In this document: positions 24,189 through 32,093 of the stretch, piece after piece
Layout of the letters: each line of letters starts with the position of its first letter
How positions within the stretch are numbered: position 1 is the stretch's first letter
Source of the DNA: Azospirillum sp. TSH100
GTDB lineage: Bacteria > Pseudomonadota > Alphaproteobacteria > Azospirillales > Azospirillaceae
Assembly: GCF_004923295.1 (NCBI RefSeq)
Contig: NZ_CP039638.1
Coordinates: 124,001-188,000 of the forward strand
Reading direction: 5' to 3'
Length of the DNA: 64,000 bases
Made by a program: the position numbers and the translations under genes
Notes under the pieces: model-generated
Database searches by the model: none
What the model was told of the DNA's origin: nothing
Seen by the model: the letters and a program-made list of their open reading frames with translations, nothing else

Positions 24189-26408
24189 GGCCTGCCCGGC
24201 GCGCAGCGTGCCGAGCAGACTATGCAGCGAAGCGGCTTCCTCGGCCAGCGTGTTCGCCGTTTCGGTCAGCGAGGCGGCGATGTCGCCGGTGCGCGACGCC
24301 TGGGCGCTGACGCCGTCGATCAGCGCCGCCACCTCGCCGGTGTTGCCGGCGATCACCCCGACGCGGCTGCGGATGTCGGTGGAGGAGGCGGTCTGGCGGG
24401 CCACCGCCTCGCCGATCAGCTCCTGCACCTCGTTGATGCGCTCGACCGAGCCGGAGATGCGGGCGAAGGTGCCGACGGTGTTCTGGATGCTGCCGTTGAT
24501 GGCGCCGACCGAGCTGGCGATCTGCACGGTGGCGTTGGCGGTCTCCTCCGCCAGCTTCTTCACCTCCGCCGCCACCACGGCGAAGCCGCGCCCGGCCACG
24601 CCGGCCGCCGCCGCCTCGATGGTGGCGTTCAGCGCCAGCAGCTTGGTCTGGTGGGCGATGCCGGTGATGACGTCGACGATGCGGCGGATCTGCTCGGTGT
24701 TCTCGCCCAGCTGGCCGACCACCGCGCGGGCGGCGGTCAGCTCGCCCAGCGTGGCACCGACCACCCCCGCCGCCTCGGTCGCGAGGCTGGAGACGCTGCC
24801 GATGGTGTCCATCAGCACCTCGGCGCTGTCGTTGCAGGTGGTGGCGTTGCGGTTGCTCTCGGCGACGAAGCTGCCGGCGCTGACCGTGCTGTCGATGGTG
24901 CCGGCCGATTCCCGGCGCAGCGCATCGGCCAGCTCGCGCAGCTGGCCCGACTGGGTGGCGACACCCGACGCCACCTGATGCACGTCCTCCATCAGCTGGC
25001 GGGCGAGTGCCGCCGAGCGCATCTGCTCGGTCACGTCGGTCCAGGACAGCGTCTTGCCCAGCACGTTGCCCTGGTCGTCGAACACGGTGTCGACATGGGC
25101 CTCCACCGTCGTCTCGTCCACCGTCAGGGTGCGGCGCGGGATCGGCGGGCTGGCGGGGTCGGTGCAGGCGGCGGTGAAGTCCGGCCCCTGGGCCAGCAGG
25201 TCGGGGCTGGCGGGGTCGATGCCGTGCGCCTCGCAGAAGGTCCGGGCGGCGGGGTTGACGAATCCCACCTGACCGTCGGTGCGCAGCAGGGCGGTGGGCA
25301 CCGGGCTGCTGTCGACCATCCGCTTCATCAGCAGCACCTGCTCGACGCTGCCGCGCAGGCGGCGGAGCGCGGCGGCCATCACCGCCAGCTCGTCGCGGCC
25401 GGTGCGGGGGATCTCGATGGAGAGGTCGCCGGCGGCGATCTGTTCCATGGCGCGGGCGAATTTGCGCAGGTTGGCGATGACGGCGACGCGCAGCAGCAGG
25501 GCGGCGGCGATGGCGACGGCCAGGGCGAAGGCGCCGACCATCTTGAGCGCGTCGTTGCGCAATTCCTCGGTCGCGCTGACGAACTCCGACACGTCGCGCG
25601 AGATCTCCGCCGTCGCCCAGGGCAGTCCGCCGTCGCCGCCGAGCGACACGGTGGTGGTGGACAGCTGGGCATGGGCCGATTCGCCGCCCTTTGCCTCGAA
25701 CAGCAGGCCGCCCTTGGCGTCGGTGATGCGGATGTCGGCGTCGAGAACGGCGCCCAGGTTGGACAGGGCGGGCAGCGGGTCGGTCACCACCTCCAGGAAT
25801 CCCAGGACGCGGAAGCCGCCGATCGGGACGATCATGCTGAACAGCGGCCGGCCCTGGCCGTCGCGCCACAGCAGGCTGGACGGGCGGCGCTTGTCGGCGA
25901 TGTCGCGGGATTTCAGCGCCTCGAACAGCGGGGCGACGGTGGCGACGCTGTCCTGCTCCCCGCCGGTGAGGGCGATACGGTTCATATCGGCGTCATAGAC
26001 GGCCACCGAGACCAGCCGCACCTCGCGGTCGACCACCACGGGCCGCGCGTTGATGTTCTTCAGCGCCAGCATCGTCTTGGCCGGATCCTTCTGGTTGATG
26101 CTGTCGACCAGGAAGGCGTCGCGGCTCCATTCGTTGGCGTGGCCCTGGAGCCATTCCGTGTAGTTCTTGCGGATGCGGTCGTTGGCGAGCACCCGCAGGG
26201 TCGCCGCCGCGCTGCTGTTGAAGGTGGTCAGCGCGAAGTCGGTGTAGCGTTGCGACACCCAGGCCTGGCTGGCGATCAGTGCCGCCACCAGAACCCCCAC
26301 CACCGAAACCATGGCGCGGCGCAGGGTCCAGAAGCGGTGGCGCGCGCCGCCGTCGTCCGTGGTGCCGCCCGCTTTTGCCCGGTCTGTTTTCGTCCAGATC
26401 GCCGTCAT
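24183..26408 (-). CDS. methyl-accepting chemotaxis protein with periplasmic sensor, HAMP and PAS
   Basis: A 741-residue chemoreceptor read from ATG 26408; a GTG at 26444 would add 12 residues. Order: membrane helix at about 31-50, periplasmic domain of about 235 residues, second helix about 289-312, HAMP to about 357, a PAS-like domain about 358-475 ([20 protein letters not shown]; also [20 protein letters not shown]), then the signalling domain. The tip near 585 reads [21 protein letters not shown], with K and A where N and R are usual ([18 protein letters not shown]), so tip contacts may be altered. An AapJ-like binding protein is encoded 43 bases downstream, suggesting binding-protein-assisted sensing of amino acids. 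The HAMP plus PAS arrangement could also read an internal signal. Confidence 0.9.
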   Translation of the reverse strand: [741 protein letters not shown]

Positions 26409-26680
26409 GCCCCAAACCCCCCACCGCCGCAGAAACGGTTTCACGGATTGCTACACGCACATCGTCGCAGGGCCCTATGAACGATTTAGCGTTCAATTGT
26501 GAACAGCTCGTGTCTTTTCGTTTGCATTTGAGACAAGCGATGATGACAGGGTCAAGGAAACAGGCGGCTTTTTCGGCGGGGAAGCGGTCGAGGACTTTCC
26601 GAGAGAGGAATTGCGCAAGACAAAAAGCAACCGGATGTGGTGGTTTGACTTCGGAACAGGCTGTCTGCCTGCGTTAACGC
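26409..26680. promoter_or_regulatory. upstream region of chemoreceptor gene 2
   Basis: A gene-free stretch between the chemoreceptor start and the terminator of the response regulator gene. It includes the inverted repeat GTTCA-N4-TGAAC at 26491-26504 and a lower-GC run from about 26485 to 26545, a likely promoter zone. No gene is supported. No promoter boxes can be fixed. Confidence 0.35.
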
Positions 26681-26733
26681 ATAAAAAATGGGCCACGGGA
26701 ACCGGCGAAAAAAATTCGCGGTTGCCGTGGCCC
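26681..26733 (-). terminator. intrinsic terminator of the aap/response regulator unit
   Basis: On the minus strand a long stem (GGGCCACGG with CCGTGGCCC, then AACC/GGTT and GCGAA/TTCGC, with one mismatch and one bulge) is followed by ATTTTTTAT. This is a classical Rho-independent terminator about 80 bases after the response regulator stop. Confidence 0.85.
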
Positions 26734-26815
26734 AGGTTGCCGAGCGCGTGGCCGCCGCGAGACTGAGGCGACGGGGGAGTTTGCTCGGGGTTCGGTGGAA
26801 GACCGGAGTGAGCTT

Positions 26816-27523
26816 TCAGCCGTCCTGCGTGACGTCGCCGGCGAACAGGTAGCCCGTGCCGTGGACGGTGACGATCAGCCGGGGATCGGCGGCGTCGGGT
26901 TCGATCAGGCGGCGCAGGCGGCGGACGAGGCTGTCGATGGTGCGGTCTGTGGCGTCCGTCTTGCGCCGCGTCGTCGCCGTCAGCAGATAGTCGCGGTTCA
27001 TCACCCGGCCGGGGTTGCAGACGAAGGTCGACAGCAGCTCGAACTCGGCGCCGGTGAGGCGAACCGGGTTGCCCTGCGGATCGGTCAGGCGCATGCGGTC
27101 CAGCCACAGCGTCCAGCCGGAGAAGCAGCGCTTGCGGTCGTCGCGCTGGTCGCCCGGCGCCTTCAGCCGGCGCAGCAGGTTCCGCACCCGGGCCAGGATC
27201 TCGCGCGGCTCGAAGGGCTTCGCGATGTAATCGTCGGCCCCCATCTCCAGCCCGATGATGCGGTCCAGCTTCTCCGCCCGGCTGCTGACCAGGATGATGC
27301 CGATCTCCGACGCCGCGCGCAGCTCGCGGGTCAGGGTCAGCCCGTCCTGGCGCGGCAGCCGGATGTCGAGCAGCACGAGGTCCACCGCCGTCGCCGCCAG
27401 CAGATCCTTCAGCTCTTCAGCACTCCGGGCCAGCAGGACGTCGAAGCCCTCATCCGTCAGGTAGGACTTCAGCGTCTCGCGCGTCACCGCGTCGTCGTCG
27501 GTGATGGCAATGGTCGCCGGCAT
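26816..27523 (-). CDS. OmpR/PhoB-family response regulator
   Basis: A 235-residue two-component regulator. The receiver has acidic pocket D9-D10, phosphorylation site D53 (LVLLDIRLPRQDGL) and K102 (AKPF); the C-terminal winged helix spans about 135-230 (LTGAEFELLSTFVCNPGRVM, ending VTVHGTGYLFAGD). It lies 36 bases downstream of aapP on the same strand, before a strong terminator, so it is probably co-transcribed with the amino acid transporter. No partner kinase adjoins; the nearest kinase genes (32.1 kb HWE type, 58-61 kb hybrid) are not obvious partners. It resembles TorR/OmpR regulators of respiration or nutrients. Its target is unknown. Confidence 0.9.
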   Translation of the reverse strand: MPATIAITDDDAVTRETLKSYLTDEGFDVLLARSAEELKDLLAATAVDLVLLDIRLPRQDGLTLTRELRAASEIGIILVSSRAEKLDRIIGLEMGADDYIAKPFEPREILARVRNLLRRLKAPGDQRDDRKRCFSGWTLWLDRMRLTDPQGNPVRLTGAEFELLSTFVCNPGRVMNRDYLLTATTRRKTDATDRTIDSLVRRLRRLIEPDAADPRLIVTVHGTGYLFAGDVTQDG

Positions 27524-27559
27524 GGCCCTCTTGTCCGCCTCTCAGCGCGCCGTTGTGCC

Positions 27560-28303
27560 TCAATGCTCCAGGATCTGGCCCAGGAACTGGCGGGTGCGCT
27601 CGCTTTTCGGGTTCTCGAAGAATTCGGCCGGCGACCCGCTCTCGATGATCGAGCCTTCGGCCATGAAGACAATAGAGTCGGCGACCTGCCGGGCGAAACC
27701 CATTTCGTGGGTGACGCAGACCATGGTCATGCCCTCCTCCGCCAGCTCGGTCATGACGTCCAGCACCTCCTTGACCATTTCGGGGTCGAGCGCCGAGGTC
27801 GGCTCGTCGAACAGCATGATCTCCGGGCGCATGCACAGCGCGCGGGCGATGGCGACGCGCTGCTGCTGGCCGCCGGACAGCTGGCCGGGGAACTTGTGCG
27901 CCTGGTCGGGGATGCGCACCCGCTTCAGGTACATCATGGCGATTTCCTCGATCTCGGACTTCGCCATGCCGCGGACCCAGATCGGGGCCAGCGTCAGGTT
28001 CTGCAGCACGGTCAGGTGCGGGAACAGGTTGAAGTTCTGGAACACCATGCCGACCTTGCGGCGGATCTTCTCGACCGCCTTGACGTCGTCGGTCAGCTCG
28101 ATGCCGTCGACGATGATGTGGCCGGTCTGGTGGGCTTCGAGCCGGTTGATGCAACGGATCATCGTCGACTTGCCCGAGCCCGACGGGCCGCAGACGACGA
28201 CCTTCTCACCCTTGCCGATGCTGATGCTGACGTCGCGCAGCGCGTGGTAGCTGGCGTACCACTTGCCGACCTTGCGGAGTTCGATGATGGCGTTCTCGGT
28301 CAT
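27560..28303 (-). CDS. aapP: general L-amino acid ABC transporter ATPase
   Basis: A 247-residue ATPase of the polar amino acid uptake family. Walker A GPSGSGKST at 39-47, signature LSGGQQQR at 142-149, Walker B IMLFDEPTS to 170. It powers AapQM. The PIWVRGMAKSEIEEIAMMYL stretch (107-126) fits the AapP/BztD branch. It starts 21 bases after aapM ends. In Rhizobium leguminosarum the Aap system takes up a wide range of L-amino acids and affects efflux. Confidence 0.93.
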   Translation of the reverse strand: MTENAIIELRKVGKWYASYHALRDVSISIGKGEKVVVCGPSGSGKSTMIRCINRLEAHQTGHIIVDGIELTDDVKAVEKIRRKVGMVFQNFNLFPHLTVLQNLTLAPIWVRGMAKSEIEEIAMMYLKRVRIPDQAHKFPGQLSGGQQQRVAIARALCMRPEIMLFDEPTSALDPEMVKEVLDVMTELAEEGMTMVCVTHEMGFARQVADSIVFMAEGSIIESGSPAEFFENPKSERTRQFLGQILEH

Positions 28304-28324
28304 GACGTGTCTCCAGACGGCCGG

Positions 28325-29515
28325 TCAGCGGCGGGTGTAGCGGTTGGCAAGACGCTCCAGCCACTGGCTGTAGCGCGACATGCTGAAGCAGAAGATCCAG
28401 AACATCAGCCCGGCGAAGACATAGACCTCGGCGAAATAGGGGCGCCATTCGGGGTCGGTCGTCGCCACGGTGGCGGCGGTCAGCAGGTCGTACAGGCCGA
28501 CGATGGTGACCAGCGAGGTGTCCTTGAAGGCGCTGATGAACTGGTTGACGATCGGCGGGATGACGATGCGCAACGCCTGCGGCAGGACGATCAGCATCGT
28601 CTTCTGCCAGTAGGACAGGCCGAGCGCGTCGGCGGCCTCGTACTGGCCCTTCGGGATCGCCTGCAAGCCGCCGCGCACGGCTTCGGCCAGATAGGCGGCG
28701 GTGAACAGGGTCATGCCGGCCAGCGCGCGCAGCAGCTTGTCCACCGTGACGCCTTCCGGCAGGAACAGCGGGAACATCACCGAGGCCATGAACAGCACGC
28801 TGACCAGCGGCACGCCGCGCATCAGCTCGATGAAGCCGACGCAGAAGGTGCGGATGGCGGGCAGCGAGGACTGGCGGCCCAACGCCAGCAGGATCGACAG
28901 CGGGAAGGCCAGCGCGATGGAGAAGACCGACAGCATCAGCGTGATCGGCAGCCCGCCCCAGCGGTCGTTCGGCACATAGCTGAGGCCGGCGACGCCACCC
29001 CACATCAGCACGCCCATGCCCACCAGGGTCAATGCCCAGGCTCCGGCCAGCCAGGGCCGCCAGAAGGCGCGCACGCCGCTGGCCCCCAGCATCGCCACGA
29101 ACAGGGCGCAGGCCAGGAAGGGGCGCCACTGCTCGTCATAGGGATAGGTCCCGAAGAAGATCAGCCGGTGCTTGACCACGATCACCGACCAGCAGGCGCC
29201 GGCCGCCTCGCGGCAGGCCTCCGACGAGCCGGACCAGCTGGCGTTCAGCAGCAGCCAGTTCGCCATCGGCGGCACCACCAGCCACAGGAGGGCGAGGCAG
29301 GCGAGGCTCAGCGCCGTGTTCAGCGGCGTGTTGAACAGATTGTTGCGTGTCCAGCTGATGGGCGCCCAGCCGAAGGGCTTCAGCGCCGTCATGCCGTTGG
29401 CCTGCGGCGGAGTGGAGGCCTGGCTCGGCTCCTCCTCGTAGGAGGCGGCCCAATGGGCGGGGGGAACGGGACCGGTGGGAATGGGGGCCTGATCGGCCTG
29501 GGAGTGCTTGATCAT
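28325..29515 (-). CDS. aapM: general L-amino acid ABC transporter permease M
   Basis: A 396-residue permease. The ATG at 29515 overlaps the aapQ stop by four bases; the open frame running upstream is not coding. A 50-residue cytoplasmic start leads into several N-terminal membrane helices and a periplasmic loop carrying two Cys (SWSGSSEACREAAGACWSVI), a layout seen in AapM/BztC. The conserved permease segment ALGLSYWQKTMLIVLPQALR lies in the last third. It forms the channel with AapQ. Length is usual for AapM (about 385). Confidence 0.92.
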   Translation of the reverse strand: MIKHSQADQAPIPTGPVPPAHWAASYEEEPSQASTPPQANGMTALKPFGWAPISWTRNNLFNTPLNTALSLACLALLWLVVPPMANWLLLNASWSGSSEACREAAGACWSVIVVKHRLIFFGTYPYDEQWRPFLACALFVAMLGASGVRAFWRPWLAGAWALTLVGMGVLMWGGVAGLSYVPNDRWGGLPITLMLSVFSIALAFPLSILLALGRQSSLPAIRTFCVGFIELMRGVPLVSVLFMASVMFPLFLPEGVTVDKLLRALAGMTLFTAAYLAEAVRGGLQAIPKGQYEAADALGLSYWQKTMLIVLPQALRIVIPPIVNQFISAFKDTSLVTIVGLYDLLTAATVATTDPEWRPYFAEVYVFAGLMFWIFCFSMSRYSQWLERLANRYTRR

Positions 29516-30669
29516 CGGGTCACCAGCGCCACACGGCGGTTGTACCAGTTCATGAAGCCGGAGATCGCGAGGCTGATGATGAGGTAGACGAGCATCATCA
29601 TCGCCACCGCCTCCACGACCTGACCGGTCTGGTTGGCAGACGTGTTGGAGACGCTGACCAGATCCGGATAGCCGATGGCGACGGCCAGCGAGCTGTTCTT
29701 GGTCAGGTTCAGATACTGGCTGGTCAGCGGCGGCACGATGACGCGCAGCGCCTGCGGCAGGATGATGAGGCGCAGGATCTTGCCCGGCGACAGGCCCAGC
29801 GCCAGCCCGGCCTCCGTCTGGCCGTGCGGCACGGCGAGGATGCCGGAGCGCACGATCTCGGCGATGAAGCCGGCGGTGTAGACCGACAGGCCGATCAGCA
29901 GGGCGGTGAATTCCGGAGTGACCGACCCGCCGCCCTCGAAATTGAAGCCGGCCAATGCTGGCACGTCGAAGGCCAGCGGCGCGCCGGTGGCGATGAAGGC
30001 GACGGCCGGCGGCAGCAGCACCGCGGCGATGGCGGCCGGCAGGGTGGGGAAGGGCTTGCCGGTGGCCTCGCGCCGGCGGCGGCCATGGCGGACGACGGCG
30101 AAGGCGGCAGCGATACCGGCGACCAGCGCCAGCAGGACCCAGCCATGGCCGGCATGCTCCACCAGAACCGGGAACTTCATGCCACGGTTGCTGAGGAAGA
30201 TGCCCGGCAGGATCTCCAGCGCCTCGCGCGGGCTGGGGAGCCGGTTCATGATGGTGTACCAGACCACCAGCTGCAGCAGCAGCGGGACGTTGCGCACCGT
30301 CTCGACATACAGGGTGGCGAAGCGGTTCACCATCCAGTTGGACGACAGCCGCGCGATGCCGATCAGCACGCCCAGCACGCTCGCCAGCACGACACCGGCG
30401 GCCGACACCGCCAGCGTGTTCAGCAGGCCGACGGCCAGCGCCTTCAGATAGGTGTCCGACGCGGTGTAGGACAGCAGGCTCTCGCCGATCTCGAAGCCGG
30501 CCTCGCGGTGCAGGAAGCCGAAGCCGGTGGCGACGCCGCGGGTGGCGAGATTGGTCAGCGTGTTGGAGACGAGATACCAGGCGACGGCGAGGGTGCAGGC
30601 CAGGAACAGCGCCTGATACAGCCACCCCCGCACGCGCGCGGAGTTCAGCGCCTGGACCGGGTTTGTCAT
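29512..30669 (-). CDS. aapQ: general L-amino acid ABC transporter permease Q
   Basis: A 385-residue permease with eight or so hydrophobic segments and the coupling motif EAGLALGLSPGKILRLIILP followed by QALRVIVPPLTSQYLNLTKN. The long insert of about 90 residues between membrane segments (RHGRRRREATGKPFPTLPAA region) is typical of AapQ/BztB. It overlaps aapM by four bases. A palindromic repeat lies between it and aapJ. Confidence 0.92.
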   Translation of the reverse strand: MTNPVQALNSARVRGWLYQALFLACTLAVAWYLVSNTLTNLATRGVATGFGFLHREAGFEIGESLLSYTASDTYLKALAVGLLNTLAVSAAGVVLASVLGVLIGIARLSSNWMVNRFATLYVETVRNVPLLLQLVVWYTIMNRLPSPREALEILPGIFLSNRGMKFPVLVEHAGHGWVLLALVAGIAAAFAVVRHGRRRREATGKPFPTLPAAIAAVLLPPAVAFIATGAPLAFDVPALAGFNFEGGGSVTPEFTALLIGLSVYTAGFIAEIVRSGILAVPHGQTEAGLALGLSPGKILRLIILPQALRVIVPPLTSQYLNLTKNSSLAVAIGYPDLVSVSNTSANQTGQVVEAVAMMMLVYLIISLAISGFMNWYNRRVALVTR

Positions 30670-30696
30670 GGTGTTGCTCCGTGCGGGGGAAACTTT

Positions 30697-30782
30697 CCCC
30701 TCTCCCCGGGGCTCTCAGCGGATCTTCGATCCGCCTGACGCCGTCAGCACAAACGAAGTTTGTGCGAGAGGCGGGAGAGGGG
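30697..30782. repeat. two-hairpin intergenic palindromic repeat, copy 3 (reverse orientation)
   Basis: Outer arms CCCCTCTCCC and GGGAGAGGGG enclose GCGGATC-TTC-GATCCGC (30718-30734) and GCACAAAC-GAA-GTTTGTGC (30747-30765). Read on the minus strand it matches copies at 19557 and 46129: a GCACAAACTTCGTTTGTGC hairpin, TGACG linker, then a GGCGGAT hairpin. It separates aapJ from aapQ in the leftward operon, a common place for elements that keep binding-protein mRNA more abundant than permease mRNA. Confidence 0.7.
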
Positions 30783-30788
30783 AGGGCC

Positions 30789-31823
30789 TTACTTCATCGG
30801 CGGGGCGTACATCAGGCCGCCTTCGGTGTAGAGGGCGTTCTGGCCGCGCGGCATCTTCAGCTTGGAGCCGGCGCCGACATTGCGCTCATAGCTCTGGGCG
30901 TAATTGCCGACCTGCTTGATGATGTTGAAGGCCCAGTTCTCCTCGACGCCCAGCGCCTTGCCGTTGCCGGCGGTGACGCCCAGCAGGCGCTTCACGTCGG
31001 GGTCGGCGGAGGTCATGGCGCCGTCGACGGTCTCCGACGTCAGGCCCTTCTCCTCGGCCTGGACCATGGCGTAGAAGACCCAGGTGACCAGATTGGTCCA
31101 TTCCTCGTCGCCCTGGCGGACGGCCGGGGACAGCGGCTCCTTGGAGATCAGCTCGGGCAGGATGACGTAGTCGTTGGGGTTCTGCACCTCGGCGGCGCGG
31201 ATCGCGGCCAGCTGGGAGGCGTCGGAGGTCAGGGCGTCGCAGCGGCCGGCGAAGAAGGCCTTGTTCAGCTCCTCGTTTTTCTCGATGACGACCGGCTTGA
31301 AGGTCATCTTGTTGGCGCGGAAGTAATCCGACACGTTCTGTTCGGTGGTGGTGCCCGGCAGGACGCAGACGGTGGCGCCGTTCAGCTGCTTGGCGCTCTT
31401 CAGCCCCAGCTTGGCCGACACCATGAAGCCCTGGCCGTCATAATAGTTGGTCGGCGCGAAGTTCAGGCCGTTGGCGGTGTCGCGGGTCAGGGTGCGGGTG
31501 GTGTTGCGGGCGAGGATGTCGATCTCGCCGGACTGGAGGGCCGGCAGGCGCTGCTGCGCCGACAGCGGGGTGTACTTCACCTTTTCCGCATCGCCGAACA
31601 TGGCGGCGGCGACGGCGCGGCACATGTCGACGTCCAGGCCCGACCACTTGCCCTTGTCGTCGGGCGAGGAGAAGCCGTACAGGCCCAGATTGACGCCGCA
31701 CTGGACATAGCCCTTCTGCTTCACGCCGTCGAAGGTGGCGCCGGCCTGGGCCGTGCCGGACAGGGCGAGAGCGGAGACGGACAGGGTGGCCGCGATGGCG
31801 AGCGCGCTCAGATGGGACTTCAC
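30789..31823 (-). CDS. aapJ: general L-amino acid binding protein
   Basis: A 344-residue periplasmic binding protein, first gene of aapJQMP. The GTG at 31823 is chosen: AAGGAG stands nine bases upstream and it gives a clean signal peptide (VKSHLSALAIAATLSVSALALSGTAQA); the ATG at 31919 would add 32 residues with no signal character. AapJ features: KQKGYVQCGVNLGLYGFSSP, GLDVDMCRAVAAAMFGDAEK, and the tail GQNALYTEGGLMYAPPMK. A paralog without transporter genes is at 23099-24139. Confidence 0.93.
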   Translation of the reverse strand: MKSHLSALAIAATLSVSALALSGTAQAGATFDGVKQKGYVQCGVNLGLYGFSSPDDKGKWSGLDVDMCRAVAAAMFGDAEKVKYTPLSAQQRLPALQSGEIDILARNTTRTLTRDTANGLNFAPTNYYDGQGFMVSAKLGLKSAKQLNGATVCVLPGTTTEQNVSDYFRANKMTFKPVVIEKNEELNKAFFAGRCDALTSDASQLAAIRAAEVQNPNDYVILPELISKEPLSPAVRQGDEEWTNLVTWVFYAMVQAEEKGLTSETVDGAMTSADPDVKRLLGVTAGNGKALGVEENWAFNIIKQVGNYAQSYERNVGAGSKLKMPRGQNALYTEGGLMYAPPMK

Positions 31824-31948
31824 GGGGCGTGGCTCCTTCAGCCTTATTTGTTCCAGGGGCGCCGGGGCGGAAGGCTCCGGCCGCCGTGTGCCGTCACAAT
31901 CGCTCCGTTGATTGAACAAAGTGCCCGCCCGGCTTGAACGGCTGTGGT

Positions 31949-31994
31949 GAAGTTGTGAACAGCTTTGGACAACTTCGCCGCGCAGGCGGCGAAG
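31949..31994. other. two mutually exclusive hairpins in the aapJ/kinase divergent gap
   Basis: GAAGTTGT (31949-31956) pairs with ACAACTTC (31969-31976). The end of that second arm, CTTC, also begins CTTCGCCGC (31973-31981), which pairs with GCGGCGAAG (31986-31994). Both stems are perfect, but they cannot form together. The first repeat might instead be a protein-binding palindrome. The site lies about 100 bases before the kinase start and 126 bases before the aapJ start. Confidence 0.5.
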
Positions 31995-32093
31995 GCAGAG
32001 GTTCGGCTTCGCCCTTCGATGGTCACGGGGGTCGCCCGATATTTCACGTGCACGGACAACTCCCCGCCCTTACAAGCGAGGGGTGCCGGTCAT

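Noticed and set aside
24222..26480. 752-codon open frame on the plus strand
   Set aside because: It lies wholly opposite the chemoreceptor gene; its translation is low-complexity Gly/Ala/Asp/His-rich and has no domain. High GC keeps antisense frames open.
26795..29587. 930-codon open frame on the plus strand
   Set aside because: Covers the opposite strand of the response regulator, aapP and aapM; Gln/His/Asp-rich without domain content, while the minus-strand genes have clear motifs.
31965..32093. N-terminal extension of the HWE kinase from 31965
   Set aside because: Covers the hairpin region and gives no sensible protein; the ATG at 32094 has GAGGGG upstream.
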